DNA from: Croceicoccus bisphenolivorans
GTDB lineage: Bacteria; Pseudomonadota; Alphaproteobacteria; Sphingomonadales; Sphingomonadaceae
Length of the DNA: 64,000 nucleotides
Direction of reading: 5' to 3'
Assembly (NCBI RefSeq): GCF_001634625.1
Contig: NZ_LRSE01000002.1
Span: 124,001-188,000 of the forward strand
Shown here: positions 9,136 to 17,395 of the stretch, piece after piece
Layout of the letters: every line of letters starts with the position of its first letter
Numbering within the stretch: position 1 is the first letter of the stretch
Notes under the pieces: generated by a model
Told to the model about the DNA's origin: nothing
The model's input: only the letters and a program-made list of their open reading frames with translations
Databases searched by the model: none
Program-made: the position numbers and the translations under genes

Positions 9136-9948
9136 TCAGGCCTTGACGATAATGAGGATGGTATAGTCCATGCAGATCGCGACCGTTCCGTCGGTGGCGC
9201 GGTTGTACCGCTGGGCAATGCTGCGCAACATCTGCCGATATTCCGCCTGCTGCGCAGCGTCATAGGCGGCAAGACGGAGAATGGCGGGGGGATGATTGCG
9301 GCAATGTTCCTCGACGTAGGCATCGAGCGTCGTGAAGCAGCTTTCATACGTGCCCGAGACGTGGCGCAGCGATGCATGCCGCCCCTGTAACCGTTCGCGA
9401 AGATAATCGCCGTTGCACATCTGGTACGCGGGCTGGATCTTGTCGATCGAGGTAGCGCCGGCGTTCAGCTTTTGCCCGGCACGAAAGACGTCGGACGCCA
9501 GGCTCGCTTCGGGCCACAGGGCGATGCCAATGGTGCCGCCGGGCCGCGTGATGCGCAGCAATTCGTCTATCACCTGCTGGTGGTCGGGATAGAAACTGAC
9601 ACCCAGGCTGGACAGCACCATGTCGAATGCGCCGTCATCGAAAGGAATAGTGGGCGAGGAATTACCGACATGATAGTCGACCCCGTCCAACTGCTCCGCC
9701 TCGACCCTTTGGCGCGCCACCTCCAGCATCTCTGGCACGATATCGGACGCGGTGACGCGCGCGCGGCGGCGCGCAGCGGCAAGCGCGGTGTTCCCGGTAC
9801 CGGCGGCAAGGTCGAGCACTTTCTGCCCCGCGCGCACTTGCGCTTCGGCTACCAGATGCTCGCTGATGATCTGGTGTTCGGCAGCCAGCTTGTGATAGTT
9901 GCCCATGCTCCAGATCTTCCGGAACATCGAGATTTCCTGATCGGCCAC
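9136..9948 (-). CDS. class I SAM-dependent methyltransferase
   Basis: This protein of about 270 aa has the Rossmann SAM-binding motif VLDLAAGTGNTALAAA (about residues 45-60), the acidic loop ASDIVPEML, and the motif IV/post segment FDMVLSSLGVSFYPD with LRITRPGGTIGIALW. It belongs to the UbiE/Methyltransf_11 type. I chose the GTG at 9948 because AGGAGG (9955-9960) lies six bases upstream; the next ATG is about 21 codon-bases further in and lacks a site. It lies between the aldehyde dehydrogenase and lyase genes with short gaps. Its substrate is unknown. A methyltransferase beside an O-demethylation pathway is puzzling and could act on a phenolic intermediate. Confidence 0.8.
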   Translation of the reverse strand: MADQEISMFRKIWSMGNYHKLAAEHQIISEHLVAEAQVRAGQKVLDLAAGTGNTALAAARRRARVTASDIVPEMLEVARQRVEAEQLDGVDYHVGNSSPTIPFDDGAFDMVLSSLGVSFYPDHQQVIDELLRITRPGGTIGIALWPEASLASDVFRAGQKLNAGATSIDKIQPAYQMCNGDYLRERLQGRHASLRHVSGTYESCFTTLDAYVEEHCRNHPPAILRLAAYDAAQQAEYRQMLRSIAQRYNRATDGTVAICMDYTILIIVKA

Positions 9949-9995
9949 GGCCGTCCTCCTCAAAAAGAGCTGTCGCCCTGCGTTATACCTGGATA

Positions 9996-11510
9996 TCAGA
10001 TCGGGTAGTGGACGTGCCCGGTGTCGACCGTGATCCAGCGCAGTTCAGTGAATTCGGCAATGCCGGCGGCACCGCCAAAGCGGCCATAGCCCGATGACTT
10101 GACCCCGCCGAACGGCATATGTGCCTCGTCGTGGACTGTGGGGCCGTTGACATGGCACATTCCGGTATCGAGCTGATCGGCAACGCGCAGCCCGCGCGAG
10201 ATGTTCTGCGTGAACACCGCCGCGGTCAGGCCGAATTCGGTATCGTTGGCGATACGCACGGCTTCGGCCTCGTCGGTAAAGGTCATCATCGCGGTGACAG
10301 GGCCGAAGCTTTCCTCGTGATAGAGGCGCATTTCAGGGGTGACACCGCTGACGAAGCCGGCCGACATGATCGCCCGATCGTGGGCATTGTCGCCGTGTAA
10401 TTTCGCACCCTTGGCCACCGCATCGGCGACCAGCGCGGCGACGCTTTCCGCTGCCTTGGGATCGATCAGTGGTCCCAGCGGTGCGGCGCCGCTGCGTGGA
10501 TCGGCTGCCTTCAGGGACTGCGCCTTGGCCTGAAGCTTGGCGGCAAAGGCTTCTGCCACCGCCTCGTGCACGATCAGACGTTCAGTCGACATGCAGATCT
10601 GGCCCGAATTCATGAAAGCGCCGAATGCGGCGGCGGCGGCGGCTTCATCCAGGTCGGCATCGTCGAAGACGATCAGCGGCGCCTTGCCCCCCAGTTCGAG
10701 CACCACCGGTTTAAGTTGCTCGGCGCAAAGGCGGGCAATGATGCGGCCGGTATGGGTGGATCCCGTGAAGTTGATGCGGCGCACCGACGGATGAGCGATC
10801 ATCTCCGCCACCACTTCGGCCGCATCGGCCGGCGCATTCAGGACGACGTTCACGACGCCTTCGGGGAAGCCCGCGTCGCGAAACACCTCTCCGATCATTG
10901 CATGGGTTCCGGGCGACACTTCCGATCCCTTGAGGATGACTGTGTTGCCGCAGGCGAGCGGCGCGGCAACAGCGCGCGTACCCAGGATCAGCGGGCCGTT
11001 CCACGGCGCGATGCCCAGCACCACGCCCACCGGCTTGCGCACCGACATGGCAAAACATCCAGCACGATCGGATGGCATCGTTTCGCCTCGCACCTGTGTC
11101 GTCAGGGCTGCCGCTTCGCGCAACATACCGACCGCAAGATGGACATTGAAGCCCGCCCAGGCGCGGGTGGCGCCGATTTCGGCCATCATCGTTGCCACGA
11201 AATCTTCGCTGCGCGCGGCCATTTCGTCCGCCGCTTTCAATAGCAGCAGCCGGCGGGCGTTGGGGCCCAGCGCGGCCCATGCGGGAAAGGCTGCCGCGGC
11301 CACATCGCAGGCGCGTCGCGCGTCGTTCTTGTCAGCCCCCTCGACCCGGGTGGCGACATCCCCTGTCATCACATCCATACGATCGAAAACAGTTGCGTCC
11401 GGCCGATTCGAGGTTTCCGCCCCGATGAGCGATCGTGTGAGTTTCAAGCCATCCTCCAGCAACGCCTTCCGCGTCTCTTCTACGACCGATGCCATTCCGG
11501 CACCAGCCAT
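9996..11510 (-). CDS. aromatic aldehyde dehydrogenase (salicylaldehyde/vanillin type)
   Basis: This 504-aa NAD(P)-dependent aldehyde dehydrogenase is closest in pattern to salicylaldehyde dehydrogenase NahF and vanillin dehydrogenase LigV. It shares RRLLLLKAADEM, WAGFNVH, APWNGPLILGTRA, the Glu motif VLELGGKAPLIVFDDAD, the catalytic-Cys motif SGQICMSTER and the C-terminal GYGRFGGxAxIxEFTELRW. It would oxidise an aromatic aldehyde to the acid. The start is ATG 11510; ATG 11495 is an alternative. It heads the minus-strand operon whose promoter faces the NTF2/Rieske operon, and a TTGACA element lies at 11552-11547 on the minus strand. Confidence 0.9.
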   Translation of the reverse strand: MAGAGMASVVEETRKALLEDGLKLTRSLIGAETSNRPDATVFDRMDVMTGDVATRVEGADKNDARRACDVAAAAFPAWAALGPNARRLLLLKAADEMAARSEDFVATMMAEIGATRAWAGFNVHLAVGMLREAAALTTQVRGETMPSDRAGCFAMSVRKPVGVVLGIAPWNGPLILGTRAVAAPLACGNTVILKGSEVSPGTHAMIGEVFRDAGFPEGVVNVVLNAPADAAEVVAEMIAHPSVRRINFTGSTHTGRIIARLCAEQLKPVVLELGGKAPLIVFDDADLDEAAAAAAFGAFMNSGQICMSTERLIVHEAVAEAFAAKLQAKAQSLKAADPRSGAAPLGPLIDPKAAESVAALVADAVAKGAKLHGDNAHDRAIMSAGFVSGVTPEMRLYHEESFGPVTAMMTFTDEAEAVRIANDTEFGLTAAVFTQNISRGLRVADQLDTGMCHVNGPTVHDEAHMPFGGVKSSGYGRFGGAAGIAEFTELRWITVDTGHVHYPI

Positions 11511-11538
11511 CCATATTTCGACGAAGCGTAGAATGCGT

Positions 11539-11578
11539 TAGATATTTGTCAAGTATCCTGTCTAATGGATAGTATCTA
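11539..11578 (-). promoter_or_regulatory. AT-rich divergent promoter region with nested inverted repeats
   Basis: Within the 434-bp intergenic stretch 11511-11944, TAGATA (11539-11544) and TATCTA (11573-11578) form an outer inverted repeat, and TATCC/GGATA (11554-11558, 11567-11571) form an inner one. The word CCTGTCTAAT lies at 11557-11566. A minus-strand -35-like TTGACA sits at 11552-11547. This is a likely control region for the aldehyde dehydrogenase operon and perhaps for the divergent operon. I see no gene in the rest of the stretch. Confidence 0.5.
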
Positions 11579-11944
11579 TAAAGTGGCTTCCGTTTGTCAG
11601 AGATCATTGCCGGGATTGTTGCGGAACGGGCGTCGGCAATGCGGCGTTGCGGTCGAAAGATTGAGCGAAAATTCTCCGAAATCAGGGGAATTATGCGATT
11701 GTGGCGTTTTGCCGTGCGCCTGGGTGCGGCGGCAGTGAAATTGTCTCGCGGCTGGCATTGTCAAGCAGGCTTCGGTTCGCCGGACAGTACGGAAGACGTT
11801 TGCAAAATCAGACAAGCTACTTGATCTAAATTCGAGGCGATGATAGTCACGCTCCATACCGCTCCTTGTGGCGCGGGGCCGGCCCGCCGACGCGGGCGGG
11901 CCATCAGAACAAAGCTGTCAGGCATCAGGACGAGAGGGTTGGGT

Positions 11945-12496
11945 ATGGCGGAGGCCGGTTCACTCGAAAAGCTGGAAAGGCAACTTGCTGCCGCGCTCGC
12001 CGAAATTGGCGAACTGAAGGCTCGCGAGGCGATCCGCGATTGCATTCATCGTGTGTGCCGCGGCACCGATCGGGTCGATGCCGACATGCTTCGGTCGGCG
12101 TTCTTTCCCGATGCCAAGGTGCATTTCGGCAAGCTTTATGATGGCGACGTCGACGGATGGATTGAAGTGGCGATCAGGCATCAGGGCGGACAGTCGCAAC
12201 GCCAGCACATGGTGGGCAATATCCTCATCCGCATCGACGGCGATAAGGCTGTGGCGGAAAGTTACGAACTCGACCGGCACAAGACGCCGATGAACGGCGA
12301 GGTTCGCGATCTTGTCCTGGCGGCCCGCACGCTCGACCGGCTGGCATGCCGCAATGGCGAGTGGAAGATTGTCGAGCGCACCAAGGTCATGGACTGGGGG
12401 CGGGCGATCGAGGCGAGCGACGGCGTCTATGCCAACAGCCCGCTGCTGCGGGGTGGGGACGACCGGTCTGACCCGTCATATGAATTGCTGCCGTAA
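11945..12496 (+). CDS. SnoaL/NTF2-fold protein (SnoaL_4 type)
   Basis: This 183-aa protein has an N-terminal helix (SLEKLERQLAAALAEIGELK), then EAIRDCIHRVCRGTDRVDADMLRSAFFPDA, the typical opening of SnoaL_4 proteins such as scytalone dehydratase and LinA relatives. A mid-barrel HMVGN and a C-terminal RNGEWKIVERTKVMDWG follow. Members are dehydratases, isomerases or dehydrohalogenases, or act as oxygenase partners. ATG 11945 follows GAGAGGG. It is the first gene of the operon with a Rieske alpha subunit 70 bp downstream. Rieske beta subunits share this fold, so an accessory role is conceivable, but the sequence looks more like an enzyme. Confidence 0.75.
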   Translation: MAEAGSLEKLERQLAAALAEIGELKAREAIRDCIHRVCRGTDRVDADMLRSAFFPDAKVHFGKLYDGDVDGWIEVAIRHQGGQSQRQHMVGNILIRIDGDKAVAESYELDRHKTPMNGEVRDLVLAARTLDRLACRNGEWKIVERTKVMDWGRAIEASDGVYANSPLLRGGDDRSDPSYELLP

Positions 12497-12566
12497 GCAA
12501 GGTTTCAAAAATACTTTCGCCGCGTATCCGCAAGGAGCCGTGGCCTGGTTTCAAATGGAGCGGTAA

Positions 12567-13763
12567 ATGCCTGAAGGTATCAACGGAGATCTTTCCGGGA
12601 TCGACTTTCATCTCGACGTGAGCGGTCTGTTCAGCGAGGAATCCTATCAGCGGGATCTCGATCAGATCTTTCGCAAATCCTGGCTGGCGGTCGGACACGA
12701 TTACGATATCCCGAACGCCGGTGACTTTCGCACGCGGACAATTCCGGGCCTGAATTACAACATCCTCGTCGTTCGCGGGAAAGACGACCGTGTGCGCGCC
12801 TTTCACAATATCTGCCGTCACCGCGGCAACATGCTGGTTTGCAAGGAAAAGGGCAGCAGTCGGCAGGGATTCTCCTGCGGCTATCACGGGTGGACCTACA
12901 ACATCGACGGGTCTGTTCGCGGCATCACCGACCGCGACCAGTTTCCCCCCTATGGAAACGAGGCGCTTGGGCTGAAGGAAATCCGTTGCGAAGTGCGCCA
13001 TAGCTTCATCTTCATCAATTTCGATGCGGAGGCGGCCTCGCTCGACGACTGGCTCGCCGAACTCGCGCCGGATAACCTTTACGAGGGCTTCTTCCACAGC
13101 TTCGAGAAGACAAACCTCTACAGCGCGACGATCCAGTGCAACTGGAACATCGTGATGGATGCTTTTTCGGAAGCCTATCACACGCTGTTCGTGCACAAGA
13201 ACACTGCCACCGATTATCTGGGTGGTGACGACAACAAGATGCGTCACGTGCCCGCAATGGATATCATGGATCTCCACGCGCGCCATTCGGTTGCGGCCAA
13301 CCCTTCGCATAAGTGGGCCGACACCGAAACGCTGGCCTATCGCCATACCAATCGGGCTTTTCCGTCGTTTGATTCCAATTCGGAAGGACTGCCGCCGGGC
13401 CTCGATTTCGGAAACCTGCAGAACTGGGCGTTCGACATCGTGAAGTTCTTTCCCAACCTCATCCTGCTGACCGGTCGCGACTGGTTCATCGAGGGCTACG
13501 CTTGGCCGTCGGCAGCGGACGAGACGATCTACGAGTGGAATATCTATCACCGCACGCCGAAAACTTACGGCGAGCGGGTTGCCCAAGAGTTTTCGTATGT
13601 CATCGGGCGGGAGATCGCCTGTGAGGATCTGTTCCTTCTGGAACGCCAGCAGCAGGCTCTGCAGAGCGAAGCGGTGACCGATTACTTCCTGTCGTTTCAG
13701 GAGCTGGTCGTGGCGCACCATTACCGCAGCCGCAATCGCATGTTCGACAAAGCCGAGGGGTGA
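12567..13763 (+). CDS. Rieske non-heme iron oxygenase, alpha subunit
   Basis: This 398-aa ring-hydroxylating or demethylating oxygenase has a Rieske centre at Cys83-x-His85 and Cys104-x2-His107 (CRHRGN...CGYHGW). The mononuclear iron site is Glu202, His205 and His210 (DAFSEAYHTLFVH), with the third carboxylate expected near the C-terminal helix. The size fits alpha subunits of the aromatic dioxygenase group. No beta subunit, ferredoxin or reductase gene lies nearby, so electrons must come from proteins encoded elsewhere. The neighbours (LigM-like demethylase, aldehyde dehydrogenase) suggest a methoxylated or hydroxylated aromatic substrate. The next ORF starts 5 bp after its stop. Confidence 0.88.
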   Translation: MPEGINGDLSGIDFHLDVSGLFSEESYQRDLDQIFRKSWLAVGHDYDIPNAGDFRTRTIPGLNYNILVVRGKDDRVRAFHNICRHRGNMLVCKEKGSSRQGFSCGYHGWTYNIDGSVRGITDRDQFPPYGNEALGLKEIRCEVRHSFIFINFDAEAASLDDWLAELAPDNLYEGFFHSFEKTNLYSATIQCNWNIVMDAFSEAYHTLFVHKNTATDYLGGDDNKMRHVPAMDIMDLHARHSVAANPSHKWADTETLAYRHTNRAFPSFDSNSEGLPPGLDFGNLQNWAFDIVKFFPNLILLTGRDWFIEGYAWPSAADETIYEWNIYHRTPKTYGERVAQEFSYVIGREIACEDLFLLERQQQALQSEAVTDYFLSFQELVVAHHYRSRNRMFDKAEG

Positions 13764-13768
13764 GGGCC

Positions 13769-14101
13769 ATGAACGCAAGTCTGCCGCAGAAGTTTCGTGA
13801 ACTGGAAGAGTTTACCGCCTGGGCCCTGCCCACCGAGCGGGAACGGTACGACCGTCGCGCCGGATCGACCCTGGAAGAGCTGAACGTATTCTACAGTGCG
13901 ATGAAGCCGCACATGGAAGAGGTGATCCGGTATCTGGAGGGTTTTGCGTGGGGCACCGAATTGTCCGCAGAGGATCAGCGTCTTTACCACATGGGCCTGT
14001 CGTACATGGAAGCGGCGGTTCCCATTGAACTGAAATGGAAAAGCGCCGTCGCCGAGGACAGTTTCCCGGTGGCCCGCCTGACACTGCCGCAAACCCGCTG
14101 A
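13769..14101 (+). CDS. small conserved-looking protein of unknown function
   Basis: This 110-aa, mostly helical, soluble protein (NASLPQKFRELEEFTAWALPTE..., then LEELNVFYSAMKPHMEEVIRYLEGF) has no motif I recognise. ATG 13769 sits 5 bp after the Rieske stop and has a GAGGG site overlapping the end of that gene, which implies tight coupling. The charge pattern and in-operon position suggest a subunit or chaperone-like partner of the Rieske enzyme or of the following demethylase. No cysteine cluster or His motif is visible, so it is not a ferredoxin. Confidence 0.7.
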   Translation: MNASLPQKFRELEEFTAWALPTERERYDRRAGSTLEELNVFYSAMKPHMEEVIRYLEGFAWGTELSAEDQRLYHMGLSYMEAAVPIELKWKSAVAEDSFPVARLTLPQTR

Positions 14102-14219
14102 GTTTTTGGGGCGGCCGGCCCGCTGCGCCGGTTCGTGTCCGCAAACGCCGCGTCGCAGGCGGCTGGTTTTGGATATCGAACGGCGCGGCTGCCCAGCCAT
14201 GCCGAAAAGGAAGTGTGCC

Positions 14220-15503
14220 GTGAACATCGATGATCTACGCTCCACCCCGGAGGGTTACTTTACCAGTCGCTGGGGCCTGCCCGAATATACTGACTGGATC
14301 GACGAGAGCATGTCGTGGAAGCAGACATGCTCGATCGGCGACTGGTCGTTTCTTTGGGAGCGGCGCTTCAAGGGGCCGGACGCCATCCGGCTGTTGAGCG
14401 ACACTTCGATCAATAGCCTAGCCAAGTTCGATGTCCTTCAGGCCAAGCACGTGGTGCATTGCGACGACGATGGCAAGATCATAGCCGAAGGCATCGCCAC
14501 GCGCCTTGCCGAAGACGAATTCGTGCTGTTCGGTCGAGGCACCTTCTGGCTCGATTTCGTGGCTCGCCACGGCAGCTACGATGTCGTGTCGACCGGCGTC
14601 GACAGCTTTAATTTCCAGGTCGCCGGGCCCAACGCGATCGCGGTGATCGAAAAGGCGGTGGGCCGCTCGTTGCGCGACACCAAATTCATGCACACTGCCG
14701 AGATCGAGATCGCCGGGCATCCGGTGATGGCATTGCGTCAGGGCATGTCGGGTGAACCCGGCTTCGAACTGCAGGGCAGGGCGGAACATGCGGGGGCGGT
14801 CTATCAAGCGGTGGTCGATGCCGGTCGCGAATTCGGCTTGCGCAAGCTTGGTGGTCGGGCGGTGTTCATCAACCATCTCGAAGCGTGCTTCCCGACCATT
14901 ATCATCGATTACATGCCGGCTATTTTCGGGCCCGCGATGGATGTCTATCGCAGCGAATTCCTTGCGGCGATGCCGGCCGCATCGGCCACGTTCAACATCG
15001 CGGGCAGCTTCGAAGCCGACGATATCAGCGCCTGGTATCGCAGCCCGGTCGAACTCGGCTGGGCAAAAAGCATCAAGTTCGACCATGACTTCAAGGGACG
15101 CGCGGCGCTGGAGGCGGAAGTAGCGGCACCCCGCCGCCAGATCCGCACGCTGGTGTGGAACAGTGACGATGTCGTCGGGGTCTACGCCTCGTTGTTCCGT
15201 AAGGATGCGCAGCCTTACCATTTCATGGAAATGCCCCGCGACCAGCGCGGCTTCGTCTATGCAGACAAGGTGCTCGGGCCCGGCGGCAAGGGGGTCGGTG
15301 TCGCCACCTCGCGCGGCTACAGCTACTATTTTCGCGAGATGATCTCGCTTGCGGTGATCGATGTCGATCACGCCGGAATCGGCAACGATCTCAGCGTGCT
15401 GTGGGGCAATCCCGGCGAGCCGCAGATCGAGATTCGGGCGAAAGTCGCTCCTGCACCCTACAAGCACGATAACCGCCGGGTCGATCTGACAAGCCTGCGC
15501 TGA
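14220..15503 (+). CDS. THF-dependent O-demethylase, LigM/DesA family (GcvT fold)
   Basis: This 427-aa aminomethyltransferase-fold protein resembles vanillate/syringate O-demethylases LigM and DesA, which move an aromatic methoxyl carbon onto tetrahydrofolate. Shared blocks are LLSDTSINS, LRQGMSGEPGFE, the WAKSIKFDHDFKGRAALEAE segment, TLVWNSDDVVGVYASLF and RGYSYYFREMISLA. LigM is about 471 aa, so this is slightly shorter, mainly at the N-terminus. I chose the GTG at 14220 with AAGGAAG seven bases upstream; ATG 14199 is an alternative. It lies between the Rieske pair and an aldehyde dehydrogenase. Its C1 product fits the purU gene at 28575. The true substrate could be another methoxy-aromatic. 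Confidence 0.88.
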   Translation: MNIDDLRSTPEGYFTSRWGLPEYTDWIDESMSWKQTCSIGDWSFLWERRFKGPDAIRLLSDTSINSLAKFDVLQAKHVVHCDDDGKIIAEGIATRLAEDEFVLFGRGTFWLDFVARHGSYDVVSTGVDSFNFQVAGPNAIAVIEKAVGRSLRDTKFMHTAEIEIAGHPVMALRQGMSGEPGFELQGRAEHAGAVYQAVVDAGREFGLRKLGGRAVFINHLEACFPTIIIDYMPAIFGPAMDVYRSEFLAAMPAASATFNIAGSFEADDISAWYRSPVELGWAKSIKFDHDFKGRAALEAEVAAPRRQIRTLVWNSDDVVGVYASLFRKDAQPYHFMEMPRDQRGFVYADKVLGPGGKGVGVATSRGYSYYFREMISLAVIDVDHAGIGNDLSVLWGNPGEPQIEIRAKVAPAPYKHDNRRVDLTSLR

Positions 15504-15564
15504 CTTTGTCGGCGGCAGGAACGTCTTGGTGCGCACCATAAGGCAGCAACAGAAAGGCAGCGTC

Positions 15565-17028
15565 ATGTTGGACAGATTCGATCCGGCCGAGCTTAGCGAG
15601 AATGTCCGGTCGCGCTTTTATATTGGAGGTCAGTGGGTCTCCCCGCGCACCGATGCCCGTCTCGACCTGATTTCACCGCTGACCGAGCAGGTGCAGTTTT
15701 CCGTGCCCGCCGCCGCGCCTGAAGATATGGACGCCGCCGTTAGCGCGGCGTCCGAAGCGTTCGAAAACGGCCCCTGGCCGCGGCTCACCCCGGCAGAACG
15801 CGCGCGTTATCTGATAGCCATGGGGCAAGAAGTCGAAAAGCGGCTGGACCTCTTCAAGCGGGTGTGGACCGCGCAGGTGGGGGTCGTGAACGGGTTTTCG
15901 GGCATGATTTCCGGCCTTATCCCGCATTACTTCACTTATTTCGCAGGTTTGGCGGAAACCTATCCGTTCGAAGAGGATCGCCCGACACCGGGCGGCCGCG
16001 CCCGCGTGATCCGCGAGCCGGTGGGTGTGTGCGCCCTGATCCTGCCGTGGAACTCGCCGCTGATCCTGCTGGTGGCGAAATTGTGTCCGGCTCTACTGGC
16101 CGGTTGCACGGTGGTTGCAAAGCCCAGCCCGGAAACCCCGCTAGATGCGTTGATCCTGGCCGAGTGCGCCGATGCGGTGGGGCTGCCGCCGGGTGTGTTC
16201 AACGTCGTTCCTGCCGATCGTGAGGCGGGCGACCATCTGATCTGCGATCGCCGCATTGATAAGGTGAGCTTTACCGGATCGACAGCGGCGGGCCGCCATA
16301 TCGGAGCGGTCTGCGCCGATCGGGTGGCGCGTTATAGCCTGGAACTGGGTGGCAAATCAGCCGCGATCATTTGCGAGGATGCCGACCTTGCTGCCGCCAT
16401 CCCCGCCGTGACGCCTGTTTCCATGCCGTTCAGCGGGCAGATCTGCTTTGCGCAGACGCGGATGCTCGTGCCTGAACGTCGGAAAGACGAGGTGGTCGAT
16501 GCCTATCGCGCGGCCGTGGAATCGATCAAGGTCGGCGATCCTTGGGAAGACGATGTCGGTATGGGGCCGCTGGCCATGCGGCGTCAGCAGGATCGCGTGT
16601 TCGATTATCTGGATATCGGACGGAAGGAAGGTGCAAGGATCGTCACTGGCGGCGGACGCGGGGCGTTCAACAGCGGTTTCTTCGTCCAGCCGACGATCTT
16701 CGATGGCGTAACGCCCGACATGCGGATCGCGCAGGAAGAAATTTTTGGCCCGGTCGTGTCGATCATCGCCTATCGCGACGAGGAAGAAGCGATCCGCATC
16801 GCCAACGACAGCAATTTCGGCTTGTCTGGAACCGTCTTCACCCCTGACTTGGAACGGGGCGAAAATATCGCCCGGCGGGTACGCACCGGCAACATTTCGG
16901 TCAACGGCCTGCAACTCGACCCTTCGGTGCCGTTCGGGGGCTTCAAGCAATCGGGACTTGGCCGCGAAGGCGGGCCGGAAGGCCTTGAGGCTTATCTGGA
17001 AATCAAGTCGATCTACCTGCCGGCCTGA
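15565..17028 (+). CDS. aldehyde dehydrogenase
   Basis: This 487-aa NAD(P)-dependent aldehyde dehydrogenase has the Rossmann motif LPWNSPLILLVAKLCPAL, FTGSTAAGRHIG, the Glu motif YSLELGGKSAAII, the catalytic Cys in FSGQICFAQTR, and the C-terminal PFGGFKQSGLGREGG. I chose ATG 15565, which has AAAGG upstream. It is the last gene of the plus-strand operon, 61 bp after the O-demethylase, and probably oxidises an aldehyde made by cleavage or side-chain oxidation in this pathway. It is a different subgroup from the NahF-like enzyme at 9996. Specificity cannot be read from the sequence. Confidence 0.9.
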   Translation: MLDRFDPAELSENVRSRFYIGGQWVSPRTDARLDLISPLTEQVQFSVPAAAPEDMDAAVSAASEAFENGPWPRLTPAERARYLIAMGQEVEKRLDLFKRVWTAQVGVVNGFSGMISGLIPHYFTYFAGLAETYPFEEDRPTPGGRARVIREPVGVCALILPWNSPLILLVAKLCPALLAGCTVVAKPSPETPLDALILAECADAVGLPPGVFNVVPADREAGDHLICDRRIDKVSFTGSTAAGRHIGAVCADRVARYSLELGGKSAAIICEDADLAAAIPAVTPVSMPFSGQICFAQTRMLVPERRKDEVVDAYRAAVESIKVGDPWEDDVGMGPLAMRRQQDRVFDYLDIGRKEGARIVTGGGRGAFNSGFFVQPTIFDGVTPDMRIAQEEIFGPVVSIIAYRDEEEAIRIANDSNFGLSGTVFTPDLERGENIARRVRTGNISVNGLQLDPSVPFGGFKQSGLGREGGPEGLEAYLEIKSIYLPA

Positions 17029-17058
17029 TCTGCATAAAATCGGACAATTGGGATTTTA

Positions 17059-17068
17059 CCTGTCTATA
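17059..17068 (+). promoter_or_regulatory. candidate regulatory word CCTGTCTATA upstream of Rieske gene
   Basis: The 367-bp stretch 17029-17395 is strikingly AT-rich and holds no gene. The word CCTGTCTATA also appears, with one change, in two other control regions (11557 and 26543). Its distance to the next start (about 330 bp) is long, so a role is tentative. Confidence 0.3.
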
Positions 17069-17163
17069 TTTTCCATATCTGCGCTGATTCATTCCCCGTC
17101 CATAGCGCGTGCGATGCGGTCTGAGTTTGATGCCTTGGCGTGCTTCTGTATCAGAAATATCAT

Positions 17164-17180
17164 TATAAAACAATTTTATA
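17164..17180. promoter_or_regulatory. AT-rich palindrome upstream of Rieske/TonB receptor operon
   Basis: TATAAAA (17164-17170), CAA, TTTTATA (17174-17180) is a perfect 7-bp inverted repeat with a 3-base centre. It lies in the promoter region of the gene at 17396. It could be an operator, or simply reflect AT-rich promoter DNA. Confidence 0.4.
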
Positions 17181-17395
17181 GTCCTAAAATTCGATATATC
17201 CGCACTTTCCGATCGATTTTTTTGCAGCCGCAACAAGAAGTTCTTTCTGCGCAAAAAAGGAAAGTAGCATAACTAAATTCGCTTGCGGATTTGTCGAAGT
17301 TGTGTCCTTATGGTGAAGTCTCCTGTCGATCGGTGTCGGTCGACCGGATCACCAAACGGATGTTTTAAAAAAAGACCGCGTGGAGAGAGCTTGCA

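Noticed and set aside
9078-9377. N-terminal extension of the benzaldehyde-lyase homologue
   Set aside because: The extra 100 residues overlap the methyltransferase gene and lack family similarity; ATG 9077 has a strong ribosome site and matches the family start.
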